This document shows positions 9,237 to 18,356 of a DNA stretch of 64,000 nt, in pieces. The notes beneath the pieces were generated by a model, which worked only from the letters and a program-made list of their open reading frames with translations, had not been told where the DNA came from and did not search any database. Where the stretch lies: NCBI GenBank assembly GCA_947573485.1, contig CANPGB010000004.1:1-64000 (forward strand), given 5' to 3'. The translations under genes were made by a program, and so were the position numbers. Each line of letters opens with the position of its first letter. The first letter of the stretch is position 1. The DNA comes from an uncultured Porphyromonadaceae bacterium (GTDB lineage: Bacteria; Bacteroidota; Bacteroidia; Bacteroidales; Muribaculaceae).

Positions 9237-10586
9237 ATGAGATTTGTAGAAACCCTTAAAAATATCTGGACAATCCAGGAGCTCCGCCAGCGCCTCCTCA
9301 TAACCGTCCTGTTGGTATTCATCTACCGACTGGGCTGTTATGTGGTGCTGCCCGGCATCTCTCCCTCCGACATCGACGCCCTTGCCAACTTTACAAACAA
9401 GAGCGGCCTGATGCAGCTTCTGGATATGTTCTCCGGAGGTGCCTTCTCCCAGGCATCTATCTTCGCGCTCGGCATCATGCCCTATATCACGGCCTCAATC
9501 GTGATACAGCTCTGCGGCATGATCCTGCCTTCTTTCCAGAAGATGCAGCGCGAAGGTGAGAGCGGGCGTCAGAAACTCAACCAGTACACCCGTTACCTCA
9601 CAGTGCTCATCCTCTTCCTCCAGGCTCCCGCCTACCTCATCAACCTCCAGGTACAGGTAAACGGCGCCGCAAACGGAAGCACCCTCCAGCTCGGTTTCTG
9701 GACCGTAGCCTACCTCACGGTAATCCTCGCCGCAGGCTCCATGTTCATCATGTGGCTCGGTGAGCGCATCACCGACCGTGGTATCGGCAACGGTATCTCT
9801 TTCATCATCCTTGTAGGTATTATCGCCCGTCTCCCGGGAGCCCTCTACTATGAATTCGTAAGCCGTCTGCCGGGTGCCTCAGGCAGCCAGGGCGGCCTCG
9901 TGATGTTCATTGTCGAGGTAGTTCTCCTCTTCGCCGTTACCGTAGGTGCCGTTCTGCTCGTACAGGGTACACGTAAAGTGCCCGTGCAGTATGCAAAGCG
10001 CATCGTAGGCAACCGCCAGTACGGAGGCGCACGCCAGTACATACCCCTGAAAGTCAATGCCGCAGGCGTTATGCCTATCATCTTCGCGCAGGCTATCATG
10101 TTCATCCCCATGACACTTGCCGGCTTCCGCGGAGGCGAGAGCGGATTCATGCACGCTTTCACCGACATCAACAGCTTCTGGTATAACTTCGTATTCTTCG
10201 TGCTCATCGTAGCCTTCACATACTTCTACACCGCCATCACAGTGCGACCCACCCAGATGGCAGAAGACATGAAGCGCAACAACGGCTTTATCCCCGGCGT
10301 CAAACCCGGCAAGAAAACGGCAGAGTACCTCGACGCTATCATGTCGCGCATCACACTCCCCGGCTCAATCTTCCTCGGTATCGTGGCAATCCTGCCCGCC
10401 TTCGCGCGCTTCTTCGGCATCAGCCAGAACTTCGCGCAGTTCTTCGGCGGAACATCGCTCCTGATCATGGTGGGCGTAGTTCTCGACACCCTCCAGCAGA
10501 TAGAGTCGCACCTGATGATGCACCACTACGACGGTCTGATGAAAGAAGGCAAAATCAAAGGCCGCACCACCGGTCAGGCCTATTGA
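9237..10586 (+). CDS. secY: Preprotein translocase channel subunit SecY
   Basis: Central pore of the Sec translocon in the inner membrane, exporting signal-peptide proteins such as the many lipoproteins in this window. The 449-residue sequence has ten hydrophobic segments. The plug region follows ALANFTNKSGLMQLLDMFSG. The cytoplasmic loop NNGFIPGVKPGKKTAEYL, which contacts SecA and the ribosome in other species, is conserved. Standard spc-operon position. Confidence 0.98.
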   Translation: MRFVETLKNIWTIQELRQRLLITVLLVFIYRLGCYVVLPGISPSDIDALANFTNKSGLMQLLDMFSGGAFSQASIFALGIMPYITASIVIQLCGMILPSFQKMQREGESGRQKLNQYTRYLTVLILFLQAPAYLINLQVQVNGAANGSTLQLGFWTVAYLTVILAAGSMFIMWLGERITDRGIGNGISFIILVGIIARLPGALYYEFVSRLPGASGSQGGLVMFIVEVVLLFAVTVGAVLLVQGTRKVPVQYAKRIVGNRQYGGARQYIPLKVNAAGVMPIIFAQAIMFIPMTLAGFRGGESGFMHAFTDINSFWYNFVFFVLIVAFTYFYTAITVRPTQMAEDMKRNNGFIPGVKPGKKTAEYLDAIMSRITLPGSIFLGIVAILPAFARFFGISQNFAQFFGGTSLLIMVGVVLDTLQQIESHLMMHHYDGLMKEGKIKGRTTGQAY

Positions 10587-10623
10587 TAGAGCATAGACAC
10601 CACGTATCATTCGACACAATTAA

Positions 10624-11406
10624 ATGATTTATCTCAAAACACCGGAAGAAATCGAAACCATGCGCTCGGCGGCGACACTCGTCTCACAGACACTCGCCGA
10701 AGTCGGACGCTGGATAGAACCCGGCGTAACCACACGCAAGCTTGACACCATTGCCCGGGAATTTATCCTGGACAATGGCGGCAAGCCCGCTTGCCTCGGT
10801 TACGAAGGATTCCCCGGAACACTTTGCATAGAAGTGAATGAGACCGTAGTGCACGGATTCCCCTCCGACCGCGTACTCGTCGACGGCGACATCGTCGGCA
10901 TCGACACCGTGGTCGAGAAAGACGGTTTCATGGGCGACAGCTGCTACACATTTGCCGTAGGAACAATATCGCCCGAGAAAATGGCACTCTGCCGCACTAC
11001 ACGCGAATCGCTCTACGAAGGCATAAAAGCCGCAAAGATAGGCGCACGCATCGGCGATATATCAAACGCCGTGCAAACCTATTGCGAGCGCCGCAACTAC
11101 TCGCTCGTGCGCGAGATGTGCGGGCACGGCATAGGCCGCAACATGCACGAAGCCCCCGAGGTGCCAAACTACGGTCGCCGTGGTATCGGACCCCGCCTCC
11201 AGAACGGCATGTGCATCTGCATCGAACCCATGGTCAACATGGGAAGCCGTAATATCGTAATAGAGTCAAACGGCTGGGAATGCCGCACCCGCGACCGCAA
11301 ACCCTCCGCACATTACGAGCACACGCTCGCTATCATAGGCGACCGCACCGAAGTACTCACAACCTTCGACTACATTCACCAGGCAATCACAGATAAATTT
11401 ATTTAA
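10624..11406 (+). CDS. map: Type I methionine aminopeptidase
   Basis: Removes the initiator Met from nascent proteins in the cytoplasm. The 260-residue pita-bread fold protein retains all five metal ligands at the expected spacing: Asp94, Asp105, His168 ([11 protein letters not shown]), Glu201 and Glu232. His77 ([10 protein letters not shown]) is the conserved substrate-side His. It follows secY, as in many Gram-positives and Bacteroidetes, and precedes infA by 10 bases. Confidence 0.97.
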   Translation: MIYLKTPEEIETMRSAATLVSQTLAEVGRWIEPGVTTRKLDTIAREFILDNGGKPACLGYEGFPGTLCIEVNETVVHGFPSDRVLVDGDIVGIDTVVEKDGFMGDSCYTFAVGTISPEKMALCRTTRESLYEGIKAAKIGARIGDISNAVQTYCERRNYSLVREMCGHGIGRNMHEAPEVPNYGRRGIGPRLQNGMCICIEPMVNMGSRNIVIESNGWECRTRDRKPSAHYEHTLAIIGDRTEVLTTFDYIHQAITDKFI

Positions 11407-11416
11407 CCCCCAATCT

Positions 11417-11635
11417 ATGGCAAAACAATCAGCAATCGAACAGGACGGAACCATTATCGAGGCGCTGTCGAACGCAATGTTCCGCGTCGAACTCGAGAAC
11501 GGTCACGAAATCACCGCCCACATCTCCGGCAAGATGCGCATGCACTACATCCGCATCCTCCCCGGCGACAAGGTGCGTGTCGAAATGTCGCCCTACGACC
11601 TTTCTAAAGGACGGATTGCTTTCCGCTATAAATAA
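11417..11635 (+). CDS. infA: Translation initiation factor IF-1
   Basis: Single S1/OB-fold protein that occupies the 30S A site during initiation. The 72 residues start [20 protein letters not shown] and contain the family block [19 protein letters not shown]. Normal length. Confidence 0.98.
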   Translation: MAKQSAIEQDGTIIEALSNAMFRVELENGHEITAHISGKMRMHYIRILPGDKVRVEMSPYDLSKGRIAFRYK

Positions 11636-11653
11636 TCGAAAAAACTAAAAGAT

Positions 11654-11770
11654 ATGAAAGTAAGAGCTTCCGTTAAAAAACGCACCCCGGACAGCAAGAT
11701 CGTCCGTCGCAAAGGACGTCTGTACGTCATCAACAAAAAGAACCCCAAGTATAAACAACGTCAAGGATAA
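11654..11770 (+). CDS. rpmJ: 50S ribosomal protein L36, cysteine-free form
   Basis: 38-residue gene, ATG 11654 to TAA 11768-11770. The start [10 protein letters not shown] and end [10 protein letters not shown] identify L36. The canonical zinc ligands (CxxC...C...H) are absent: residues at those places are Thr, Ser, Asn and Tyr. This is the C-minus L36 type, expected to fold without zinc. It follows infA as usual. Confidence 0.96.
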   Translation: MKVRASVKKRTPDSKIVRRKGRLYVINKKNPKYKQRQG

Positions 11771-11812
11771 TTCTATTATTTTTGAGGAAATAATAAGCTG
11801 ACACATTAAAAT

Positions 11813-12193
11813 ATGGCAGTACGTATAGTGGGAGTTGACCTCCCCCAGAACAAAAGAGGTGAAATCGCCTTGACATACATCTTCGGCATCGGCCGGAGCG
11901 CCGCCAAGTCGATTCTTGAGAAAGCAGGTATCGACGTAAACATCAAAGTACAGGACTGGACCGACGACCAGGCAGCGAAAGTTCGCGAAGTAATCGGCAC
12001 AGACTACAAAGTAGAGGGCGACCTCCGCAGCGAGATCCAGCTCAACATCAAGCGCCTTATGGACATCGGCTGCTACCGCGGCATCCGTCACCGTAACGGT
12101 CTTCCCGTCCGTGGCCAGAGCACCAAGAACAACGCACGCACCCGCAAGGGCCGCAAGAAAACCGTTGCTAACAAGAAGAAAGCTACTAAATAA
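11813..12193 (+). CDS. rpsM: 30S ribosomal protein S13
   Basis: 30S head protein bridging to the 50S subunit and P-site tRNA. First gene of the alpha-operon block. The 126 residues include [20 protein letters not shown] and the C-terminal [20 protein letters not shown] basic tail. Confidence 0.98.
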   Translation: MAVRIVGVDLPQNKRGEIALTYIFGIGRSAAKSILEKAGIDVNIKVQDWTDDQAAKVREVIGTDYKVEGDLRSEIQLNIKRLMDIGCYRGIRHRNGLPVRGQSTKNNARTRKGRKKTVANKKKATK

Positions 12194-12202
12194 TAAATCA
12201 AC

Positions 12203-12592
12203 ATGGCAAAAAAAACAGTCGCAGCTAAGAAGAGAAACGTCAAAGTCGGCGCAGAAGGCCAGCTTCACGTTCATTCGTCTTTCAACAATATTATCGTTTG
12301 CCTTGCCAATAGCGAAGGACAGGTCATCTCGTGGTCATCGGCCGGCAAGATGGGCTTCCGCGGGTCTAAGAAAAACACTCCCTATGCAGCCCAGATGGCA
12401 GCTCAGGATTGCGCAAAAATCGCTTACGACCTCGGCCTCCGCAAAGTGAAGGCATACCTCAAGGGCCCGGGCAACGGCCGCGAAAGCGCCGTCCGCACCA
12501 TCGACGGTGCCGGCATCAAAGTAACCGAAATCATCGACGTTACCCCGCTGCCCCACAACGGTTGCCGTCCTCCCAAACGCAGAAGAGTATAA
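12203..12592 (+). CDS. rpsK: 30S ribosomal protein S11
   Basis: Platform protein near the mRNA exit. The 129-residue product has [20 protein letters not shown], the [20 protein letters not shown] block and the invariant end [13 protein letters not shown]. Confidence 0.98.
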   Translation: MAKKTVAAKKRNVKVGAEGQLHVHSSFNNIIVCLANSEGQVISWSSAGKMGFRGSKKNTPYAAQMAAQDCAKIAYDLGLRKVKAYLKGPGNGRESAVRTIDGAGIKVTEIIDVTPLPHNGCRPPKRRRV

Positions 12593-12860
12593 AATCAGTA
12601 TCGAGGGCTTAGAGCCTCACAACTCACAAGCCCCCGACCTCTGCTTTCACTTTTAGTAACAATATCTTTCAACAAGCGGGAGCCTCTTGCGGCAAGCCAG
12701 TGCCGCTACCCCGGGCAAGGCTGCAAGCCACAAAACACCTGTGGCAAGCATTACAAAGGCGAATAGACCATATTTCATCACCTCTCTATGGTCGCGGCTG
12801 CGCCGGCGAAATGCCACCGACAACAGCCTTGCCGCTCCCGATAAACTGATTTTAACTACA
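12593..12860 (+). other. 268-base spacer between rpsK and rpsD
   Basis: The largest gap in the superoperon. It contains inverted short repeats (for example CCACA...TGTGG near 12729-12745 and several GGCAAGCC-like stretches) suggesting RNA structure. A + strand frame open from 12687 continues into rpsD but has no homology to S4. S4 represses the alpha operon in E. coli through a structured leader. This spacer is a plausible place for such control, but I cannot assign a known motif. Confidence 0.4.
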
Positions 12861-13466
12861 ATGGCAAGATACACAGGTCCCAAGACCAAAATAGCCCGCA
12901 AATTCGGCGAACCCATTTTCGGCGAAGACAAGGTTCTCGCCCGTCGCAACTTCCCCCCGGGCCAGCACGGTGCCAACAAGCGCCGCAAAACCTCTGAGTA
13001 CGGCGTACAGCTCCGCGAGAAGCAGAAAGCCAAATACACCTACGGTGTACTCGAGCGTCAGTTCCGCAACCTCTTCGAGAAAGCATCTTCGCTCAAAGGT
13101 ATCACCGGTGAAATCCTCCTCCAGCTCCTCGAAGGCCGCCTCGACAACGTAGTTTACCGCCTCGGCATCGCCCCCACACGTGCTGCTGCCCGCCAGATTG
13201 TGCTCCACAAGCACATCACCGTAAACGGCGAAGTCGTTAACATCCCCTCGTTCGCCGTTAAACCCGGCGACATCGTAGGAGTACGCGAACGCAGCAAGTC
13301 GCTCGAAGTTATCGCCGACTGCCTCGCAGGCTTCAACCACAGCAAATATCCTTGGATCGAATGGGACGAAGCCACAAAGAGCGGCAAGTTCCTCCACGTG
13401 CCCGCACGCGAAGACATCCCCGAGAACATCAAGGAGCAGCTGATCGTCGAGCTCTACTCTAAGTAA
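12861..13466 (+). CDS. rpsD: 30S ribosomal protein S4
   Basis: 16S rRNA assembly initiator at the mRNA entry site. I choose ATG 12861 because the product then begins [18 protein letters not shown], the normal S4 start, giving 201 residues. The in-frame upstream ATG at 12687 would add 58 unrelated residues. The S4 RNA-binding domain is clear around residues 90-155 ([32 protein letters not shown]). Confidence 0.97.
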   Translation: MARYTGPKTKIARKFGEPIFGEDKVLARRNFPPGQHGANKRRKTSEYGVQLREKQKAKYTYGVLERQFRNLFEKASSLKGITGEILLQLLEGRLDNVVYRLGIAPTRAAARQIVLHKHITVNGEVVNIPSFAVKPGDIVGVRERSKSLEVIADCLAGFNHSKYPWIEWDEATKSGKFLHVPAREDIPENIKEQLIVELYSK

Positions 13467-13488
13467 TAAATTCCAAATCCAAAGATCC

Positions 13489-14481
13489 ATGGCTATATTA
13501 GCATTCCAAAAACCTGAAGAGGTAGTAATGGTAGAAGCCGGCAACTTCTACGGCAAATTCGAATTCAAGCCTTTGGAACCCGGCTATGGCATCACCGTAG
13601 GCAACGCTCTCCGTCGCGTGCTCCTTTCGTCTCTCGAAGGCTTCGCGATCTCGTCGATTAAGATCGACGGCGTTAAAAACGAATTCGATGCCGTGCCCGG
13701 CGTTAAGGAAGACGTTACAAACATCATCCTTAACCTCAAGCAGGTCGACCTCAAACAAAAGGTCGAAGACAGTGAATTTGAACGCGTCACCATCACCGTT
13801 TCAGGCAAAGAAGTGTTCACAGCCGGCGACATCTCCAGTGCCCTCACAGGCTTCGAGGTCATGAACCCCGAACTGGTGATCTGTCATTTGGATCCCGACG
13901 CAAGTTTCACCATCGTACTGACCGTCAACAAAGGCCGCGGTTGGGTTCCCGCTGAAGAAAATGTCACCCCTCAGGACGACATCAACACTATAGCGATCGA
14001 CTCAATCTACACGCCTATCAAAAACGTCAAATACACTGTCGAAAACTACCGCGTAGACCAGAAAACCGACTACGACAAACTTACCCTCGAAATAAGCACC
14101 AACGGCTCTATCCTCCCCAAGGACGCCGTTAAGGAAGCCGCTAAGATTCTCATCTACCACTTCATGCTCTTCTCCGACGAGAAGATCACCATCGAAACCT
14201 CTGAGCCCGATCCCGGCGAAGAATTCGACGAAGAAGTACTCCACATGCGTCAGCTGCTCAAGTCGAAGCTTGTGGACATGCAGCTTTCAGTGCGCGCCCT
14301 CAACTGCCTAAAGAGCGCCGAGGTTGAAACTCTCGCCGAACTGGTGGTATTCAACAAAACCGATTTGCTCAAATTCCGCAACTTCGGCAAAAAGTCCCTC
14401 GTCGAACTCGAAAGCCTCCTTACGAGCTTGAACCTCTCCTTCGGCATGGACATCTCCAAATACAAACTCGATAAAGAATAA
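13489..14481 (+). CDS. rpoA: RNA polymerase alpha subunit
   Basis: Assembly platform of RNA polymerase and target of activators. The 330-residue protein has the N-terminal dimerisation domain with [18 protein letters not shown], a linker, and a C-terminal domain with the helix-hairpin-helix region ([18 protein letters not shown], then [14 protein letters not shown]). It is co-transcribed with rpsD and rplQ in the usual alpha-operon order. Confidence 0.98.
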   Translation: MAILAFQKPEEVVMVEAGNFYGKFEFKPLEPGYGITVGNALRRVLLSSLEGFAISSIKIDGVKNEFDAVPGVKEDVTNIILNLKQVDLKQKVEDSEFERVTITVSGKEVFTAGDISSALTGFEVMNPELVICHLDPDASFTIVLTVNKGRGWVPAEENVTPQDDINTIAIDSIYTPIKNVKYTVENYRVDQKTDYDKLTLEISTNGSILPKDAVKEAAKILIYHFMLFSDEKITIETSEPDPGEEFDEEVLHMRQLLKSKLVDMQLSVRALNCLKSAEVETLAELVVFNKTDLLKFRNFGKKSLVELESLLTSLNLSFGMDISKYKLDKE

Positions 14482-14487
14482 TCAACG

Positions 14488-14979
14488 ATGAGACACAATA
14501 AGAAATTCAATCACCTCGGCCGCAAGACTGCTCACCGTGCGTCGCTGCTCGCCAACATGACGGTGTCGCTCATCTTCCACAAGCGCATCAACACTACCCT
14601 CGCAAAGGCTAAGGCGCTGCGCGTCTATGCCGAGCCCCTTATCAACCGCGCTAAGGAAGACACCATGGCTAACCGCCGACTCGTCTTCAGCTACCTCCAG
14701 AACAAAGAGGCCGTAAAGATCCTCTTCCAGGAAATCGCTGAGAAGATCGCCAACCGCAATGGTGGCTACACACGAATCCTCAAGACCGGTTACCGTCTTG
14801 GCGACAACGCCCCCACATGCTTCATCGAGCTCGTTGACTACAACGAGGCCATGCTCAAAGACAACAAGGAAGCCAAAGCCAAGACCCGCCGCAGCCGCCG
14901 CGGTTCTAAAGCTGCAGCTCCCGAAAACCCCGTGGCAGAAGCTGCCGCTCAGGAACCCGAACTTCCCGCAGCAGAATAA
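14488..14979 (+). CDS. rplQ: 50S ribosomal protein L17 with acidic-Ala tail
   Basis: Last gene of the superoperon. The conserved core starts [20 protein letters not shown] and includes [14 protein letters not shown]. At 163 residues it exceeds the ~127-residue E. coli protein. The excess is a low-complexity Ala/Glu/Pro tail (from about residue 135 onward), a common feature of Bacteroidetes L17. Confidence 0.97.
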   Translation: MRHNKKFNHLGRKTAHRASLLANMTVSLIFHKRINTTLAKAKALRVYAEPLINRAKEDTMANRRLVFSYLQNKEAVKILFQEIAEKIANRNGGYTRILKTGYRLGDNAPTCFIELVDYNEAMLKDNKEAKAKTRRSRRGSKAAAPENPVAEAAAQEPELPAAE

Positions 14980-15009
14980 GCCCCAAGGCTATAATACCCC
15001 TAAAAACGA

Positions 15010-15039
15010 GGGCAGTGTCGCGCGACACTGCCCTTTTTT
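15010..15039. terminator. Terminator closing the ribosomal superoperon
   Basis: Perfect 11-bp stem GGGCAGTGTCG/CGACACTGCCC around a 2-base loop (15010-15033), followed by six T (15034-15039). On the other strand the hairpin is followed by a five-T run, so it can also terminate the converging OmpA-like gene. Confidence 0.92.
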
Positions 15040-15051
15040 GGTATTATTCAA

Positions 15052-15897
15052 TCACTGCTCCGTAGCCGACTCGGGAGCCTTGTCGATAAGGTCCATAAAC
15101 TGGTCGAGTTCGGGAGTGATTATAATCTGAGTGCGGCGGTTGAGGCTGCGGCCGCTCTCGGTGTCGTTGCTCGCAATGGGGTTATACTCGCCTCGGCCAC
15201 CTGCAGTGAGGCGCGAGGGGTCAACGCCGAACTTATCCTGCAAGGTTTGCACCACCGAAGAAGCACGCAGGGCGCTCAGATCCCAGTTATTGCGGATGTT
15301 GGTGCGCGATATGGGCACATTGTCGGTGTTGCCCTCCACGAGCACGCTGTAGCTGTTGTAGTCCTTTATAATCTTGGCAATCTTGCTGAGAATATCCATT
15401 GCCGCAGGGCTGATTTCGTAGCTGCCGGAGCGGAAGAGCATATTGTCGGCAAGAGAGATGTAGACCACGCCCTTGAGCACCTTCACATCCACGTCTTTGA
15501 GCTCCGACGTGTCGAGCGAGCGCGTCAATTTGTTGGTGAGCGCCATGAGCATGGAGTCGCTCTTGGCCTTGGCGTCGACAAGGCGCCGTATGTAGCCGTT
15601 CGACTCGCTCACCTGGTCGGCGAGCTTGGCTATGTTCACGTTGCCCGACTGGCTTGCAAGCACACTTTGGTAGAGAGTGCGCTGTAGCGTATCGTACTGC
15701 GATTTGAGCTCACGGTTGGCCGCTCCGCACGATTCGAGCTGCGATTTGAGACTCGCTGCCGTAGAGCGGCTCTCGGCGAGCGCCACCTGCGAGGCGTTGT
15801 AGTCGGCCTCGAGCAGATTGTATTTCTTGTGTGTCACGCAGCCTGTGAGCGATATTGCCGCGGCGGCTGCAATTGCTATAAACCCTTTTGTCTTCAT
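15052..15897 (-). CDS. OmpA-family peptidoglycan-binding lipoprotein
   Basis: Likely an outer-membrane lipoprotein that tethers the envelope to peptidoglycan. I choose ATG 15897 (MKTKGFIAIA) over an upstream Met, because it gives a proper signal peptide with lipobox SLTGC (Cys20). The mature 260-residue protein has a coiled-coil-like stretch (residues ~25-125, Ala/Ser/Gln-rich) and a C-terminal OmpA domain. That domain shows the motif region VEGNTDNVPISRTN, the NWDLSALRASSVVQ helix and the LNRRTQIIITPE end. No partner gene. Transcribed towards the rplQ terminator. Confidence 0.92.
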   Translation of the reverse strand: MKTKGFIAIAAAAAISLTGCVTHKKYNLLEADYNASQVALAESRSTAASLKSQLESCGAANRELKSQYDTLQRTLYQSVLASQSGNVNIAKLADQVSESNGYIRRLVDAKAKSDSMLMALTNKLTRSLDTSELKDVDVKVLKGVVYISLADNMLFRSGSYEISPAAMDILSKIAKIIKDYNSYSVLVEGNTDNVPISRTNIRNNWDLSALRASSVVQTLQDKFGVDPSRLTAGGRGEYNPIASNDTESGRSLNRRTQIIITPELDQFMDLIDKAPESATEQ

Positions 15898-15946
15898 AAC
15901 GTTGAAATCGGTGGAATAGGGAATCCGATAATAATACAACGCATGA

Positions 15947-15968
15947 AGACGCGCTAAGGTTGGCGTCT
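15947..15968 (-). terminator. Weak hairpin after the glp operon
   Basis: Stem AGACGC/GCGTCT around a 10-base loop, six bases below the HAD gene stop when read on the - strand. No strong T-run follows, so termination may be partial and allow read-through into the OmpA-like gene. Confidence 0.35.
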
Positions 15969-15973
15969 CACTT

Positions 15974-16825
15974 TCAGAGCAGTGAGGCGAATACCTCTAC
16001 ATCGCGCGCTATGAGGTCGGGCACGCGCGGGGCTGAGAGAGCCGTGTCGAGCGTGGTCTCGCCTGAGAGGACGAGCACTCCGAAGGCTCCGGCTGCCCAT
16101 GCCATGGCTACATCGGTGTATATTCGGTCGCCGCACATGGCAATCTGTTCGGGGCAGAGCTTGTGACGGCGGCAGATGCCCGCAAGCATGTCGGGGTTGG
16201 GCTTGCCTATCACAATGTCGGGCTCGCGACCTGTGGCATGCTCTATGGCCTTGCACAGCGAGCCGCAGTCCACGAGCACTGTCGGCAGGTCGGTGGGGCA
16301 TACGCGGTCGGGGTTGGTGGCAATGTAAGGCACCCCCTGCGACGCCAGGTAAGCGGCACGGCAGAGCTTGGGGTAGGTGAGGGTGGTGTCGAAAGCCACA
16401 ACGAGGGCATCGGGCATGGTGGTGCTTTCGGGTGCGGTGAGCTCGAAGCCCGCCTCCTCAAATTCCTTCTCCATGCTCGGGGTGCCCACAACATAGAGGC
16501 GCCGTGCATCGGGCAGCTTGGCGCGCAGATAGTCGATTGTCGCCAGTGCCGAGGTATACATCTGCTCGGGAGCAGCCTCTATTCCGAGCCCGGCGAGCTT
16601 GGCTATATAGTCGGCCTTGCTGCGGGTGGGGTTGTTGGTCAGGAAGGAGTAGCCTATGCCCAATTCTGTGAGGCGTGCAAGAAAAGCCTTCGTAAAGGGG
16701 AAAAGGGTGGCACCGAGGTAAAGGGTGCCGTCCATGTCGAGAGCCACGTGGCGAATCTTGCCGAGGGCTTGGCTGAGTTGTTCGCGAGAGAGGGGGCTTA
16801 TATAGCGGTCTTTTTCTTCGATCAT
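15974..16825 (-). CDS. HAD-IIA family sugar-phosphatase-like hydrolase
   Basis: Cytoplasmic haloacid dehalogenase phosphatase of the NagD/phosphoglycolate-phosphatase class, 283 residues. Motif I is DMDGT (Asp30 nucleophile, Asp32 acid/base), motif II is the SFLTNNPTRS region, and motifs III/IV are IGKPNPDM and CGDRIYTD. Two bases separate it from the glpT stop, making it the last gene of the glp operon. Eukaryotic and mycobacterial relatives dephosphorylate glycerol-3-phosphate or phosphoglycolate. A role in releasing glycerol or clearing a toxic phosphate is inference from context. Confidence 0.85.
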   Translation of the reverse strand: MIEEKDRYISPLSREQLSQALGKIRHVALDMDGTLYLGATLFPFTKAFLARLTELGIGYSFLTNNPTRSKADYIAKLAGLGIEAAPEQMYTSALATIDYLRAKLPDARRLYVVGTPSMEKEFEEAGFELTAPESTTMPDALVVAFDTTLTYPKLCRAAYLASQGVPYIATNPDRVCPTDLPTVLVDCGSLCKAIEHATGREPDIVIGKPNPDMLAGICRRHKLCPEQIAMCGDRIYTDVAMAWAAGAFGVLVLSGETTLDTALSAPRVPDLIARDVEVFASLL

Positions 16826-16827
16826 GA

Positions 16828-18336
16828 TTATTTAGCTGAGGATTTCAGACTGTTGTAGAATTCGTTGCTGCGCGCATAACCGTCGCGGGGAGCGCGCCAC
16901 ATGGTAATGAAAGTGATAATACCGAGCACGCCGGTGCCTACTATGATGTAGAACACCATGTTCCACCCCCAGTGGTCGGCCACTATACCTATACCGATTG
17001 CCGAGAGGAAGGAACCCGCGTACCCGAATATGCCTGCGAGGCCGTTGGCCGTTGCCGAAGCCTCTTTTGTGGCCTGGTTGGCCGAGGCTATGCCTATGAG
17101 CGCCTGCGGGCCGTAGATAAAGAATCCGGCCATTGCCAGGACGCTTATCGACAGCCACACGGGCAGCCCCGGGAAGAGTATGAATATGCCCATGAAGAGC
17201 GAGGCTCCAACCATGCACACGAGGCACATGCGGTGAGCTTTGCCGTGGAAAAGCTTGTCGGTGGCCCAGCCTGAGCATATGGTGCCCACAATGGCGAAGA
17301 CCTCGAAGAGACCAACCGACCACGCGGCGTCCTCAATGCTCATGTTGCGGGCCTCTGTGAGGAACTTCGGACCCCAGTCGAGTATACCCATGCGCATCAC
17401 GTATACAAATACGTTGGCTATGCACAGAGTCCATATCCAGCGGTTGGCCCACACCATGCGTTTGAGGAAACGGCTGCGGTTGGGGTCTTTGCCCGTGCCC
17501 GTGGCGGTGTTGCCCGTGGTGGTACCGGGCAACTCGGGTAGCCCTACCGAACGCGGGTCGTCGCGCAGCCCCACGTAGAGCCACACTGCACCGGCCACGG
17601 CAAGGCAGGCAGGGAGCCAGAAGCACCAGCGCCACGCATCCCAATGCTGTGCGTAGCCCATTATGGTGCTCATGTCGGCTGCCGACGAGGGGTCGAGCTT
17701 GAGGTTGCGCGCTATGGTGGCTATAATCTCGCTGTCGCCGCTCATGTCGCGCCCCATGGTGCCCATTATATAGCCGCATACAACCACGGCCAGGGCAGCC
17801 CCTATAGAGTGCGAGGTGTTCCACACCGACATCTTCGTGGCAAGCTCCGAGGGGTGAATCCACGAGGGCAGCAGACGCGCGCACGGCGGGTAACCCACGC
17901 CCTGGAAGAGCTGGTTGAGAACTATTGTGACGGCCATTACGAGCACGAGCATGTTGATGAAGTCGGGCCCTTGGTCCACACCCGTCAGCCACGAGCTTAT
18001 GTTAACACCGAAACCGAAAGCGAAGTTCGACGCCGCGCACAGCAGCAGGCCCAAAGCCATTATCACACGCGAGCTGAATCGGTCAACGACAAAGCCGTTG
18101 ATAAAGCGCGAGAGGCCGTAGATGAGCGACCCTATGCCTATCACGATGCCGAAGCTCGTGTTCGATATGCCATACTGGGCAGTGAGCCCGGGCATGGCTA
18201 TAGAGAAATTCTTGCGCACGAAGTAGTATATGGCATAGCCCACCATTGTTACAATAATAGTGCGCATCTGCCAGCTCTTGTAGCGCTTTATGGTGGCATC
18301 GTCCCACCCGGCGAAGATGTTTTCTTTGCTTGACAT
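16828..18336 (-). CDS. glpT: Glycerol-3-phosphate:phosphate antiporter
   Basis: Inner-membrane major-facilitator protein of the organophosphate:phosphate antiporter family, 502 residues with about 12 hydrophobic helices. The helix-1 end YYFVRKNFSIAMPGL carries the substrate-binding Arg seen in E. coli GlpT. The OPA pattern is clear in QLFQGVGYPPCARLLPSWIH and WNTSHSIGAALAVV. It follows glpC by 20 bases, so uptake and oxidation of glycerol-3-phosphate are expressed together. A hexose-phosphate relative (UhpT) is the main alternative; the operon favours GlpT. Confidence 0.93.
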   Translation of the reverse strand: MSSKENIFAGWDDATIKRYKSWQMRTIIVTMVGYAIYYFVRKNFSIAMPGLTAQYGISNTSFGIVIGIGSLIYGLSRFINGFVVDRFSSRVIMALGLLLCAASNFAFGFGVNISSWLTGVDQGPDFINMLVLVMAVTIVLNQLFQGVGYPPCARLLPSWIHPSELATKMSVWNTSHSIGAALAVVVCGYIMGTMGRDMSGDSEIIATIARNLKLDPSSAADMSTIMGYAQHWDAWRWCFWLPACLAVAGAVWLYVGLRDDPRSVGLPELPGTTTGNTATGTGKDPNRSRFLKRMVWANRWIWTLCIANVFVYVMRMGILDWGPKFLTEARNMSIEDAAWSVGLFEVFAIVGTICSGWATDKLFHGKAHRMCLVCMVGASLFMGIFILFPGLPVWLSISVLAMAGFFIYGPQALIGIASANQATKEASATANGLAGIFGYAGSFLSAIGIGIVADHWGWNMVFYIIVGTGVLGIITFITMWRAPRDGYARSNEFYNSLKSSAK

Positions 18337-18356
18337 GGTATTTTTAAGGGTGATTT

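Noticed and set aside
12687-12860. 58-residue N-terminal extension of S4
   Set aside because: The in-frame extension has no S4 similarity; [18 protein letters not shown] at 12861 is the normal start.
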